A stretch of DNA of 64,000 bases. Source: Novipirellula caenicola (GTDB taxonomy: Bacteria > Planctomycetota > Planctomycetia > Pirellulales > Pirellulaceae). The notes below the pieces were generated by a model that was not told the origin of the DNA, did no database searches, and was given only the letters and a program-made list of their open reading frames with translations. Of the stretch, positions 57,210 to 64,000 are shown piece after piece (position 1 is the stretch's first letter; each line of letters opens with the position of its first letter). Made by a program: the position numbers and the translations under genes. The stretch is taken from positions 1-64,000 of the forward strand of contig NZ_BAABRO010000019.1 of NCBI RefSeq assembly GCF_039545035.1, read 5' to 3'.

Positions 57210-59315
57210 ATGCCAAGCGATTCACCCGAATCGAAATCGCAGCCGCATCCACTGGATGCCAGTCGAACTCGACTTACGCAATCGAGTGCCGCCGCTGAGT
57301 TACAAGACGTTGGCGATCACGCTCCGCACCTGCGAATCGATTCAGAACGAGAGTCGCTCGAGCTTGAATTGTTCCGGGTTCGGCGAGAAGCCGATGCGGC
57401 GCGTCACGAGGCGCAAGCGGCACGTTGCGATGCCGAAGCCGCCGCTATCGAACTAAAACTTCGCGGCATGGATACGTCACAACCTCAGTCGTCGAGCGGG
57501 ACGCCGGCTCGCGGCTCGGTGTCGATTCCCGATGCCGTGCCCCTTTCCAACGTGGCTGGTATTTCGGATGCAGCGTCGGTCTCTCACGCTCGGGCCGACC
57601 TCCTTGCTCGGGCCGACTCTCACGCTCGAGCCGACTCTCACATTCGGCCTGCCCCCCAGACGGAACCTTCCTCTGGTGCAGACGCGGATTCACAACATAT
57701 TGCTGTACCCCAACCGACATGCACTGCCCCGAACACAATGAATCCCTCGCACTCCGAGGCTGATTTGGAATCGGGCGTTCAGTCGGGCACGGAAGCCCAC
57801 GCAAACGCATCCCCGATCACTTGGTACAAGGGCCCCGAGCTCAAGAAACCGACCGTCGCTCCGATTGAATCGGAACCGTCACCGCAAGAGCTATCAGCCG
57901 CCGCGCTGGCACCGACATCGTTCCAAAGTTGGCAAGAGATTCGTGAGGCATTCCATCACGACACGACTGCGGCCGAACCATCCTCGGTCACGCCGGCATC
58001 GACCGCTTCTCTAGCCAGCGAAACCCACCACGATAAAACCGCCGCACCGCAGCTCCGCGTTGATGCAGCGCATCGCGATGTTTCAGCACCTCGTTTGCGG
58101 AACGACGATGCACCGGATGTCACTGCTAGGAAAGACGACTCACGAAAAGACGATGCATCCAATAGCAACGCACCGGATACGATGGACCGCGGCAAGGCCG
58201 AGGGTGAAACAAGCGAGGAAGATTCGATTGCGGTTGCCGCGGCATCCCTATCGACCGCTGAGTCTCGAAGCTCGGTGGAGACACCGTTTCCACAGATCGC
58301 GATGCTCGCTCGGGGTGAGCGAACGCTTGAGCAACCATTCGAGAAAGCGGAGATCGCGGAACTTGATTCGGCGCTCGTTGCCGACGACACGGCGACGCCC
58401 GAGAATCGGCGACGCAAACCCGCGGCTTGGGTTGCCAGTGCGATTGTGCATGCGGTCATTCTTGTCATCCTTGGCGTGGTCACGCTGAAGACGCACAAAC
58501 CCAAGGACCAAGTAACCCTTTCAGCGTCGGCGCCTTCGGCGTCCGAGGTTTCGATGGAGACCTTTTCGCTTGAAACCAGTGAACTGGAAACCGAACCGAC
58601 CGAAGAGCAGACCGAATCAGAGATCCAGTACGACTTGAGCCCCGTCGGTGAGATTGCGATTTCAAACTTCAAGCCGCCCCCACCACCGTCGATGCCCAGC
58701 CCGGCGGTGGCGATGCTGAGCTCATCCAACAACTCAGCAGCCGCAATGTTGACCAAGCCCAGTGACTCGGACGCCAAGATCCAATTTTGCGGGGTTGATG
58801 GTGGGGGAAACCATTTCGTCTATTTGGTCGATAGCAGCAAAAGCATGGGAGACGCGTTCAATTCCGCCCGGATCGAACTGCTGAAATCCATCAACGCGTT
58901 GCGTCCCGACCAACGGTTTTATGTAATCTTTTTCGATTCCGATCCCGACTTCATGCGTTTGAGCGATCCGAAAAAAGATGAGCCGCGAAGCGCCTACGCA
59001 ACGCCAAAGAACAAGACGGCGCTGCAGCGATGGGCGATGGGTATTCGCGCCGACCGTGGCCGGAACCCAAACGATCTGCTCGATTTCGTACTGAAACTGC
59101 GAGCCGATGCAATCTTCTTGCTGTCGGACGGCGAGTTTCCCCAGTCGACCGAACAGTTATTGCAGGAAAAGAATGTGCAGCGCAATTTGTTTGGCACCGG
59201 TGGTTTGATCAGCCGCGTGCATACGATCGCGTATCACAGTCGTGCTGGGGAAAGCCGGATGAAGCGAATTGCCGAGCAGAACCAGGGACAATACCGCTAC
59301 ATCGCCAAGCCGTAA
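57210..59315 (+). CDS. VWA-domain protein with TonB-like membrane anchor
   Basis: The 701-residue protein starts with a coiled-coil segment (ERESLELELFRVRREADAA, about residues 45-90). A long Ala/Ser/Asp-rich disordered region follows, then one membrane helix near 406-425 (WVASAIVHAVILVILGVV) and a Pro/Glu-rich stretch with PPPPPSMPSPA. A C-terminal von Willebrand A domain has the MIDAS motif DSSKSMG near residue 540 and a later LLSDGEFP. The helix-plus-proline-rich arrangement recalls TonB. The VWA part would lie outside, binding a partner through a metal. The start at 57210 follows a T-rich leader. Converges with trkA across the MITE-like copy. Confidence 0.75.
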   Translation: MPSDSPESKSQPHPLDASRTRLTQSSAAAELQDVGDHAPHLRIDSERESLELELFRVRREADAARHEAQAARCDAEAAAIELKLRGMDTSQPQSSSGTPARGSVSIPDAVPLSNVAGISDAASVSHARADLLARADSHARADSHIRPAPQTEPSSGADADSQHIAVPQPTCTAPNTMNPSHSEADLESGVQSGTEAHANASPITWYKGPELKKPTVAPIESEPSPQELSAAALAPTSFQSWQEIREAFHHDTTAAEPSSVTPASTASLASETHHDKTAAPQLRVDAAHRDVSAPRLRNDDAPDVTARKDDSRKDDASNSNAPDTMDRGKAEGETSEEDSIAVAAASLSTAESRSSVETPFPQIAMLARGERTLEQPFEKAEIAELDSALVADDTATPENRRRKPAAWVASAIVHAVILVILGVVTLKTHKPKDQVTLSASAPSASEVSMETFSLETSELETEPTEEQTESEIQYDLSPVGEIAISNFKPPPPPSMPSPAVAMLSSSNNSAAAMLTKPSDSDAKIQFCGVDGGGNHFVYLVDSSKSMGDAFNSARIELLKSINALRPDQRFYVIFFDSDPDFMRLSDPKKDEPRSAYATPKNKTALQRWAMGIRADRGRNPNDLLDFVLKLRADAIFLLSDGEFPQSTEQLLQEKNVQRNLFGTGGLISRVHTIAYHSRAGESRMKRIAEQNQGQYRYIAKP
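57585..57638 (+). repeat. Three 18-bp in-gene repeats (A-R-A-D-S-H units)
   Basis: Three direct 18-bp copies around GCTCGGGCCGAC encode repeated HARADL/LARADS/HARADS units in the disordered part of the VWA protein. As 18 is a multiple of three, copy-number change would not shift the frame. Confidence 0.6.
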
Positions 59316-59396
59316 CGCAAACAATGTTGGCGTTGGCGCAGTCGACAAGAGGATCGGCCCCATGAAGTCCTTGCCGAAAGGCAAATCAAAAAGCCA

Positions 59397-59521
59397 TTGA
59401 CGGCTTGTTGAGTTAGTGAAGATCCCTGCGACAAGGGGTGTAGGATAGACTTCCTAGTCCGTCAATGGTGGATTCGACGGACTAGGAAGTCCATCGTACG
59501 ACTAAAACAACAAGCCGTTGA
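59397..59521. mobile_element. MITE-like palindromic element, copy 2
   Basis: 125 bp with terminal inverted repeats TTGACGGCTTGTTG (59397-59410) and CAACAAGCCGTTGA (59508-59521). The inner palindromes CTTCCTAGTCCGTC and GACGGACTAGGAAGTCC match copy 1 (5641-5761), which is inverted relative to this one. It sits between convergent VWA and trkA ends. No protein is encoded. Confidence 0.68.
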
Positions 59522-59565
59522 CGAGTTTCGCAACGGAAAACGCGCCATGCTAAAGCGTGACTCTT

Positions 59566-60942
59566 TTAGCTAGGCGAATTTGCTTTTCCCCGCGTGGGCG
59601 CGTTGAACAATCCGAGGGACTCTTCGGCCGAGGCTTGGTCGACCAACGCGACGACAATATCCCCAGGCTTCAATTGATCGTCGGCTCGCGGAACTCGCAC
59701 AAAACCATCGCGTTGGATCGCGGCGATCAAACAGCGTCCGGCCAACGGCAAATCGGCAAGCGTGGCCGACGTCACCCGCGTCCCTTCGACGACCTCGAGT
59801 TCATAGACGCCGATCTCGCCGCTGGGCAATCGGCTTTGCGAGATGATCGCGCCTTCGTTTAAAAAACCGAGGATTTGGCGAGCCAAAACGTCTCGTTCGC
59901 TGACCGCGCGGTCGATACCAAGTTTGGCGACGACGTTGGCGTAATCAGGTCGACCGACGACACACATCACTCGCGACGCACCAAGTTCGCGGGCTTCGAC
60001 GCCCGCCATGATGTTGCTTTCGTCATTGCCGGTACAGGCAACGAAGTAATCGACCGTCCCCGCGCCTTCATCTTCCAAAATGCTCCGCCGATTTGCATTG
60101 GCATTGATCACGGTAACGTCGGGCAGCGTTTTAGAGAGATGGTCACATCGATCGATGTCGCGTTCCAAAAGCACGATGCGATAATCATGTGGGCTGAGTG
60201 ATCCGGCCAAGTGGAATCCGGTTTCGCCGCCGCCGGCAATCATCACTCGTTTTCGTGACCTGCGTTCTTCGGCTTCGGCGCCAAATGTGCCTCGTGCCTT
60301 GGTGACTGCATCGGGCATCCCAATCAAGCTGACCCGGTCGCCTGATTTCAGTTCGTCTTCGCCGCTGGCGATCCACATTCGGCCTTCTCGCGCGATCGAG
60401 CCGACACGGACGTTGCCGGGGATCTTTAGTTCGCGAAGCCGAGTACCCGCCGCGCTGGCATTGTTGGTGATTTGCATCTCGTAGACCTCCAATTGTCCAC
60501 GAGCAAAGTGTTCCAGTGGAATCGCATCTGGGTTGCGAATCGCGCGCGTCAACTCGAATGCCGTCAATTGTTCGAGCGACAGGATGCTATCGATATTGAA
60601 ATGGCGCTGGTAATCAAATGTGCTGAGATCGCCAAAGGCGGGTGCGTAGACCCGTGCGATGCTGCGGCGTGCCCCCAATGCCTTTGCCATGCTGGCGGCA
60701 ACAATATTGACTTCGTCATCGCCGGTCACGGCCAACACGATATCGGCGCTACAGACGTCGGCTTGAAACAACACCGTGCTTTGCGAAGCGTTCCCCTGGA
60801 TCGCCCGCACATCCAATTCGCTGTTAATTCGGCGAACGTTTGCCGGATCGTTGTCGACTACCGTCACGCTGTGTCGACGCCGACAAAGAATGTCGGCGAT
60901 CCAGCGGCCCACCGTTCCGGCACCCAAAGTCAGAACTCGCAC
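59566..60942 (-). CDS. trkA: Trk potassium uptake regulator TrkA (GTG start)
   Basis: From the GTG at 60942 the protein is 458 residues, exactly the E. coli TrkA length. It has two RCK halves: TLGAGTVGRWIADIL and AGGGETGFHLAG are the NAD(H)-binding glycine motifs, each with a following TrkA-C domain. It gates potassium uptake by TrkH/TrkG through NAD(H) binding. No trkH gene is in the window. The frame opens at 61005, but those residues do not belong to the fold. The GTG overlaps the upstream stop (TAGTG), so translation is coupled to the 65-residue protein. Confidence 0.9.
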   Translation of the reverse strand: MRVLTLGAGTVGRWIADILCRRRHSVTVVDNDPANVRRINSELDVRAIQGNASQSTVLFQADVCSADIVLAVTGDDEVNIVAASMAKALGARRSIARVYAPAFGDLSTFDYQRHFNIDSILSLEQLTAFELTRAIRNPDAIPLEHFARGQLEVYEMQITNNASAAGTRLRELKIPGNVRVGSIAREGRMWIASGEDELKSGDRVSLIGMPDAVTKARGTFGAEAEERRSRKRVMIAGGGETGFHLAGSLSPHDYRIVLLERDIDRCDHLSKTLPDVTVINANANRRSILEDEGAGTVDYFVACTGNDESNIMAGVEARELGASRVMCVVGRPDYANVVAKLGIDRAVSERDVLARQILGFLNEGAIISQSRLPSGEIGVYELEVVEGTRVTSATLADLPLAGRCLIAAIQRDGFVRVPRADDQLKPGDIVVALVDQASAEESLGLFNAPTRGKANSPS

Positions 60943-61139
60943 TAGATCATCCAATTCAAAAGGCAAAGGACCACGAAAATGAAAGCCATAAATCCACAGA
61001 TCCATCGCCCCGTGCCTAACGCATGTTTGATGATCAATGAATTGTCTTCATGCCGTGTCGCACCAAACACCAACGAGATCGAAATCAACAAAGGCACAAA
61101 GTACAGCAGGTAGGTGGGTGAAATGGAAAGCATCGTCAA
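60942..61139 (-). CDS. Small membrane protein coupled to trkA
   Basis: A 65-residue protein with two predicted helices (LLYFVPLLISISLVFGA and ICGFMAFIFVVLCLLNWMI). Alternative start at 61133 (MLSISPTYLL). Its stop codon overlaps the trkA GTG start (TAGTG). No family recognised. A membrane-anchoring or regulatory role for TrkA is a reasonable inference from coupling but unproven. It is easily missed because of its size. Confidence 0.68.
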   Translation of the reverse strand: MTMLSISPTYLLYFVPLLISISLVFGATRHEDNSLIIKHALGTGRWICGFMAFIFVVLCLLNWMI

Positions 61140-61236
61140 TCAATTCGCTGCAAAGAGTAATGAGAAAGAACCCAGCTCGATAATCCGTGGTCCGGCACAA
61201 GATTGAACGAGATAGGTTGGCCGCACGAATTTCCGT

Positions 61237-61866
61237 CTAGGGTTTGGACCCCAACGCGGGCGAAGGGATCTCGGCATCGCTGCTGTCTTTGTCGCCATCC
61301 TTGTCATCGTCGCCTTCTTTTTTTCGTCCGCTAATCGGAACCGAAAGCGGGCCTCCGAACGCATCGTAGATCACCAAGATATTCAGCAGTCCTGCGATCA
61401 CTGTGTACCACGTCCCCATCTCGTATCCCGCGCCGTGGCGAGCAAACCAAGCCGAGACATCATCGGCATTGTTTTCAATCACCGGGCGACGTGGCGGCGC
61501 CATAAATCCGCCCCACAGCGGTTCGTAACTATTCAGTGTTCGTCCATCTTCGGTCATCACTCGCATCCGGTTCCCTTGCACCAACGCTGGAAACGCGGCG
61601 ACCCCGACCCCGGCTTGCAGAAAGTAATGCCAACGTTTGTCACCAGGCTGCCATGATGCGTACACCACGTGCCCCCCACCGAGTGCAAACCCCAGAACCC
61701 AGGTAGAAAGAATGCAAACAAAAAATAACGCCGCTTTGCTGGTGCGCCCTTGGTAATAATGTCCGGCACCGGGCAGCAACCAAGCTAAGAACGCGGCAAG
61801 AGATCGATTGCGAAGATCGACACGGAGTCCATCGACCGCGATCACATTGTCTTCATTAGAGGGCAT
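61237..61866 (-). CDS. DUF6677-like membrane protein
   Basis: The 209-residue protein has several membrane helices. Its first hydrophobic segment contains LAWLLPGAGHYYQGR, the TM2-like P-G-x-G-x-x-Y-x-G signature seen in DUF6677-type planctomycete proteins. The C-terminus is charged (KKEGDDDKDGDKD), probably cytoplasmic. Function is unknown. It is the first of three minus-strand genes, 97 bp upstream of the small trkA-coupled protein; they may share a transcript. Confidence 0.65.
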   Translation of the reverse strand: MPSNEDNVIAVDGLRVDLRNRSLAAFLAWLLPGAGHYYQGRTSKAALFFVCILSTWVLGFALGGGHVVYASWQPGDKRWHYFLQAGVGVAAFPALVQGNRMRVMTEDGRTLNSYEPLWGGFMAPPRRPVIENNADDVSAWFARHGAGYEMGTWYTVIAGLLNILVIYDAFGGPLSVPISGRKKEGDDDKDGDKDSSDAEIPSPALGSKP

Positions 61867-62298
61867 GAGCTTCGTTGGCTTTCAATATTTCGTATTTCGT
61901 GGGCAAGTGATTTTCATTGAGCCGTCTGTTGCGACCAAACGGCTATTGTGCGGAAAAGGGATGTTTGGCGGTAGCCGAATCTGAACGCGGATACGACTGC
62001 CCGCTTCGCAATCGACAAACCGCTTCGCAGTGGCATGCCCGCTTCGCAATGACTTAGTCGCTTCGCGATGGAAGCAATGCGTGCCCGATGGGACATTCGC
62101 ACGCCCCCACGCAATCTTGGTCTTTCGCTGAAGCTTGGTTTTTCAATAGGTTCCCCCGACGATGGTCCGTTGCGATTGAACCGCAATTACCGGCGCTGCT
62201 GCTAGTGCGCGTATCGGATCTGCCTTGACGCTCCCCTGGTTGGTTTCTTATTTACCAGAATCCATGCCTGATCTTCCTCCATTTTGATGGCCTTCGCT
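61867..62298. other. Divergent intergenic region with 19-bp-period array
   Basis: 432 bp without a credible gene. It contains the tandem array at 62002-62077. The promoters of the DUF6677-like and lipoprotein genes should lie here but were not identified. Confidence 0.55.
62002..62077. repeat. Four-unit array, exact 19-bp period
   Basis: CGCTTCGCA or CGCTTCGCG starts at 62002, 62021, 62040 and 62059, exactly 19 bp apart each time. Only the first nine bases are conserved; the other ten vary (for instance ATCGACAAAC, GTGGCATGCC). The regular spacing with variable tails recalls iterons or multi-site operators, but a degenerate tandem repeat is also possible. Confidence 0.75.
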
Positions 62299-62904
62299 AT
62301 GACCCGGATTTTGTTGAACTCTACCCTTTTTGCTTTCCTACTCGTCGCGACCGTCGGTTGTGGCGGTTCCGAGGATGTTGCCCAGCAAGCATCCCCCAAA
62401 GCCAATGTCGCCAGCACCACGGCAAAATCGCCTGCCGAAACCTCGGCAACCGACGTGGTGAGTCAATTTTTGGACCAAGTTCGTCGCGGCGGAGAGAATT
62501 CAGGCGCCGGCGAATTGCTGACCCAACGAGCCCAATCGGAACTCAAACGGATTGGTCGCACCGTGCAACCGATTGGTTCGCCGGACGCTCGTTTTAACGT
62601 GACCCAGGCGCGTGAAGTGCCGAATGAACCTAATTCAATGCTGGTCCAAAGCATCTGGAGCGAACCAGGCCCCGAAGGCACCCAAAATGACTTCGAAGTC
62701 GTCTGGGCTGTGCAACGCGAAACCGCAGGCTGGCGGATCTCGGGCCTCGCAATGGAGATCGATCCTACCGAGCCACCGATCGTGATCGACTTTGAAAACG
62801 GCGACGAAATGGCCAAGCTGCTGACCGGCAGCGAGGGATCCGAAACGTCAAGCGAAAATGGCGCACAAGCGGCCAAACCTGCCGCCGAAGCGGTTTCTCG
62901 CTAA
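62299..62904 (+). CDS. Lipoprotein of unknown function
   Basis: 201 residues with a lipoprotein signal (MTRILLNSTLFAFLLVATVGC, lipobox ATVGC). The mature part has a TDVVSQFLDQVRRGGENSGAG segment and a WAVQRETAGWRISGLAM strand pair. That resembles small alpha/beta cone-like (DUF4878/NTF2-type) lipoproteins, but only loosely. C-terminal Ala/Ser/Gly/Glu tail is low complexity. Alternative start at 62287. Lies alone upstream of a 500-bp gap. Confidence 0.72.
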   Translation: MTRILLNSTLFAFLLVATVGCGGSEDVAQQASPKANVASTTAKSPAETSATDVVSQFLDQVRRGGENSGAGELLTQRAQSELKRIGRTVQPIGSPDARFNVTQAREVPNEPNSMLVQSIWSEPGPEGTQNDFEVVWAVQRETAGWRISGLAMEIDPTEPPIVIDFENGDEMAKLLTGSEGSETSSENGAQAAKPAAEAVSR

Positions 62905-63404
62905 GAATTCTGGCAAAATTTATCATTGCCATTTGTTCACTGATTTGCCCCGCAATACGTCGAGGGCAAACACCACCCGAACGGCCTGCTGTGGCCGGAA
63001 AAATCGGCACAACCTGAACTAAAAAGGTTCAGATTTGGCTGATTTTGAGCACATTCCTTGTGACATTCTTACCCAGCTTCACATTCCGAAGCTTGCGGCA
63101 CGCGAAATGCCGTGATTCGTCCGCCGTCAAATTCAAGCAAAAAATCCTTGCATGGATCGTATTGGGTGGATTGACACGATTTTTCCCAAGGTTACTGTAG
63201 CGGCGAAATTGCGCGAGCCGTAAACCCAGCCCATACCCCCTATCTTGAAACGATAGGGACCTGGAACACGGTTCGAAGATCTTTCGGTAGTCGATGATGT
63301 TATCGGCGGTTGGATCGACGCGATGGGCCGTGGGATTATGGCCTAAATAAATTTTGATGTGCGAATTCGGATCGCACCAAACTCCGAACACTTGGGAGAT
63401 CTTT
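62905..63404. other. 500-bp leader and promoter region of Cys-rich gene
   Basis: No gene is supported in the gap. It contains a sigma-70-like promoter at 63171-63198 and a hairpin CCCTATC-loop-GATAGGG at 63238-63258. A CTGAAC/GTTCAG pair at 63014-63032 may end the lipoprotein transcript. The inferred leader is about 200 nt. SD-like GGGAG stands six bases before the ATG at 63405. Confidence 0.5.
63171..63198 (+). promoter_or_regulatory. Promoter of Cys/Pro-rich gene
   Basis: TTGACA (63171-63176, perfect -35) and TACTGT (63193-63198) are separated by 16 bp. The -10 is weak (TAxxxT retained). About 200 nt of leader follows before the ATG. Confidence 0.45.
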
Positions 63405-64000
63405 ATGAATCGGACTGTGGTGAGCGGCATTGCCGCATTCGCACTGTTGATCGGTGCAGCAGTAGTCATGAGCGAAACCGCTGAAGCAGGACACCATGGC
63501 GGTGGACTTTTCAGCCGACTGCACGCCAAACAGTGTGGCGGTGGATGCGCTCAACCGTCGTGCGGCGGTTGTGCTGTTGAAAAAAGCTGTGGCGGTGGAT
63601 TGTTCGCACGCTTGAAGGCCAAGCACGCAGCTCCTTGCTGTGCTGCTGAACCCGTTTGCTGCGAGCCAGCACCTGCACCTGTTTGCTGCGAACCAGCACC
63701 GGCGCCAGTTTGCTGCGAGCCAGCTCCAGCACCTGCATGCTGCCCTGAGCCAACCTGTGGCCACAAGAAGCATTGCGGCTTGTTCGGCAAACTGAAAGCC
63801 CGCAAGAGCGGCTGCGGATGTGCAGCTGAGCCAACTTGCTGCGAAGCAGCACCGGTTGTCGAAGCTCCTTGCTGTGGTGGCGAAGTTGCTGCACCCGCAC
63901 CTGCAGCTCCTTGCTGTGGTGGCGATGCTCCTGCTGCTGTTCAAAGCAGCGAAGGCTTCGAACTTGCTCCAGGCGAAACTCTCGTTCCTGGCAGCGTTAC
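63405..64000 (+). CDS. Exported Cys/Pro-rich repeat protein (truncated by window end)
   Basis: The ATG at 63405 is followed by an uninterrupted frame to the last base, so the C-terminus is missing. The product starts MNRTVVSGIAAFALLIGAAV, an export signal with cleavage near AEAGHH. It then has many CC and CGG motifs: CGGGCAQPSCGGC, three near-identical CCEPAPAPV units, CCPEPTCGHKKHCGLFGKL, and two PCCGG blocks. Gly-Leu-Phe-x-[RK]-Leu-x-A-[RK] occurs three times. Such Cys/Pro-rich exported proteins occur in planctomycete envelopes and are thought to be disulfide cross-linked. GGGAG six bases upstream is a good ribosome site. The minus-strand frames here are antisense shadows. Confidence 0.8.
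   Translation, partial: MNRTVVSGIAAFALLIGAAVVMSETAEAGHHGGGLFSRLHAKQCGGGCAQPSCGGCAVEKSCGGGLFARLKAKHAAPCCAAEPVCCEPAPAPVCCEPAPAPVCCEPAPAPACCPEPTCGHKKHCGLFGKLKARKSGCGCAAEPTCCEAAPVVEAPCCGGEVAAPAPAAPCCGGDAPAAVQSSEGFELAPGETLVPGSV

Noticed and set aside
57956-58777. 273-codon minus-strand Ser/Ala-rich frame
   Set aside because: Antisense to the disordered part of the VWA protein, with no independent start context or domain.
62002-62077. CRISPR array
   Set aside because: Repeats are nine bases with ten-base tails, far too short for repeats and spacers, and there are no cas genes.
63336-63944. Minus-strand Ser/Ala/Cys-rich frames near the right edge
   Set aside because: They are the antisense of the plus-strand Cys/Pro-rich gene, which has a signal peptide, ribosome site and repeat logic. 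Their repeats are reverse translations of CCEPAPAPV.

Overview
This 64 kb window is bacterial chromosome, and I read it as a planctomycete of the Pirellulaceae (Rhodopirellula/Novipirellula-like). This is inferred from gene content, not from a marker search. The content includes a sialidase, a formylglycine sulfatase, a DUF1573 protein, a eukaryote-type glutamine synthetase (GSII), a von Willebrand protein anchored by a TonB-like helix, a pore-less secretin-domain protein, a Cys/Pro-rich exported protein and weak or absent Shine-Dalgarno sites. Genes are dense on both strands. I see no rRNA, tRNA, CRISPR array, integrase or prophage.

Layout. 0.3-5.4 kb: sialidase, nitrilase-family hydrolase, a junk-rich gap with a rearranged hrpA fragment, then two exported proteins. 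5.8-15.8 kb: hrpA, followed (all minus strand) by a TetR / membrane-fusion / RND-permease efflux operon with two operator-like palindromes. 16.1-20.8 kb: SLC13 permease, sodium:solute symporter with a DUF3311 partner, and a methyltransferase-like protein. 21-26 kb: sulfatase and gyrA. 26.5-29.1 kb: small membrane protein, thioesterase, msrA and a secreted protein. 29.2-36.3 kb: MMPL exporter, large secretin-domain protein, tetraheme cytochrome. 36.5-39.3 kb: an accessory patch with a 43-bp tandem repeat, an orphan gene, a REP-associated (HUH/Y1) transposase and seven copies of GGGACAGAGC. 39.3-47.0 kb: birA, zinc-ribbon membrane protein, moaA, an SDR plus KDG-kinase pair, a CbbX-like AAA+ ATPase, and GSII. 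47.8-52.6 kb: plus-strand cluster of a Coa1-like protein, cyclophilin, SGNH protein, MBOAT acyltransferase and GT-C-like membrane protein. 52.7-56.9 kb: hrpB, DinB-like protein, Tat-exported sugar isomerase-like protein. 57.2-61.9 kb: VWA protein, trkA with a 65-residue membrane partner, DUF6677-like protein. 62.3-64 kb: lipoprotein and a Cys/Pro-rich exported protein that runs off the end.

How the genes work together. Clear modules are the efflux operon (local TetR control), the symporter pair, uronate/KDG catabolism (SDR + kinase), the SGNH-MBOAT-membrane cassette (probably acylation of an exported glycan), and trkA with its translationally coupled small protein.

The most unusual non-coding signals are a dispersed palindromic MITE-like element in two copies, a hrpA remnant rearranged at a TGATT microhomology, an exact 19-bp-period array, the transposase with its bracketing repeats, and the tendency of convergent gene ends (six of seven) to carry palindromes or repeats.
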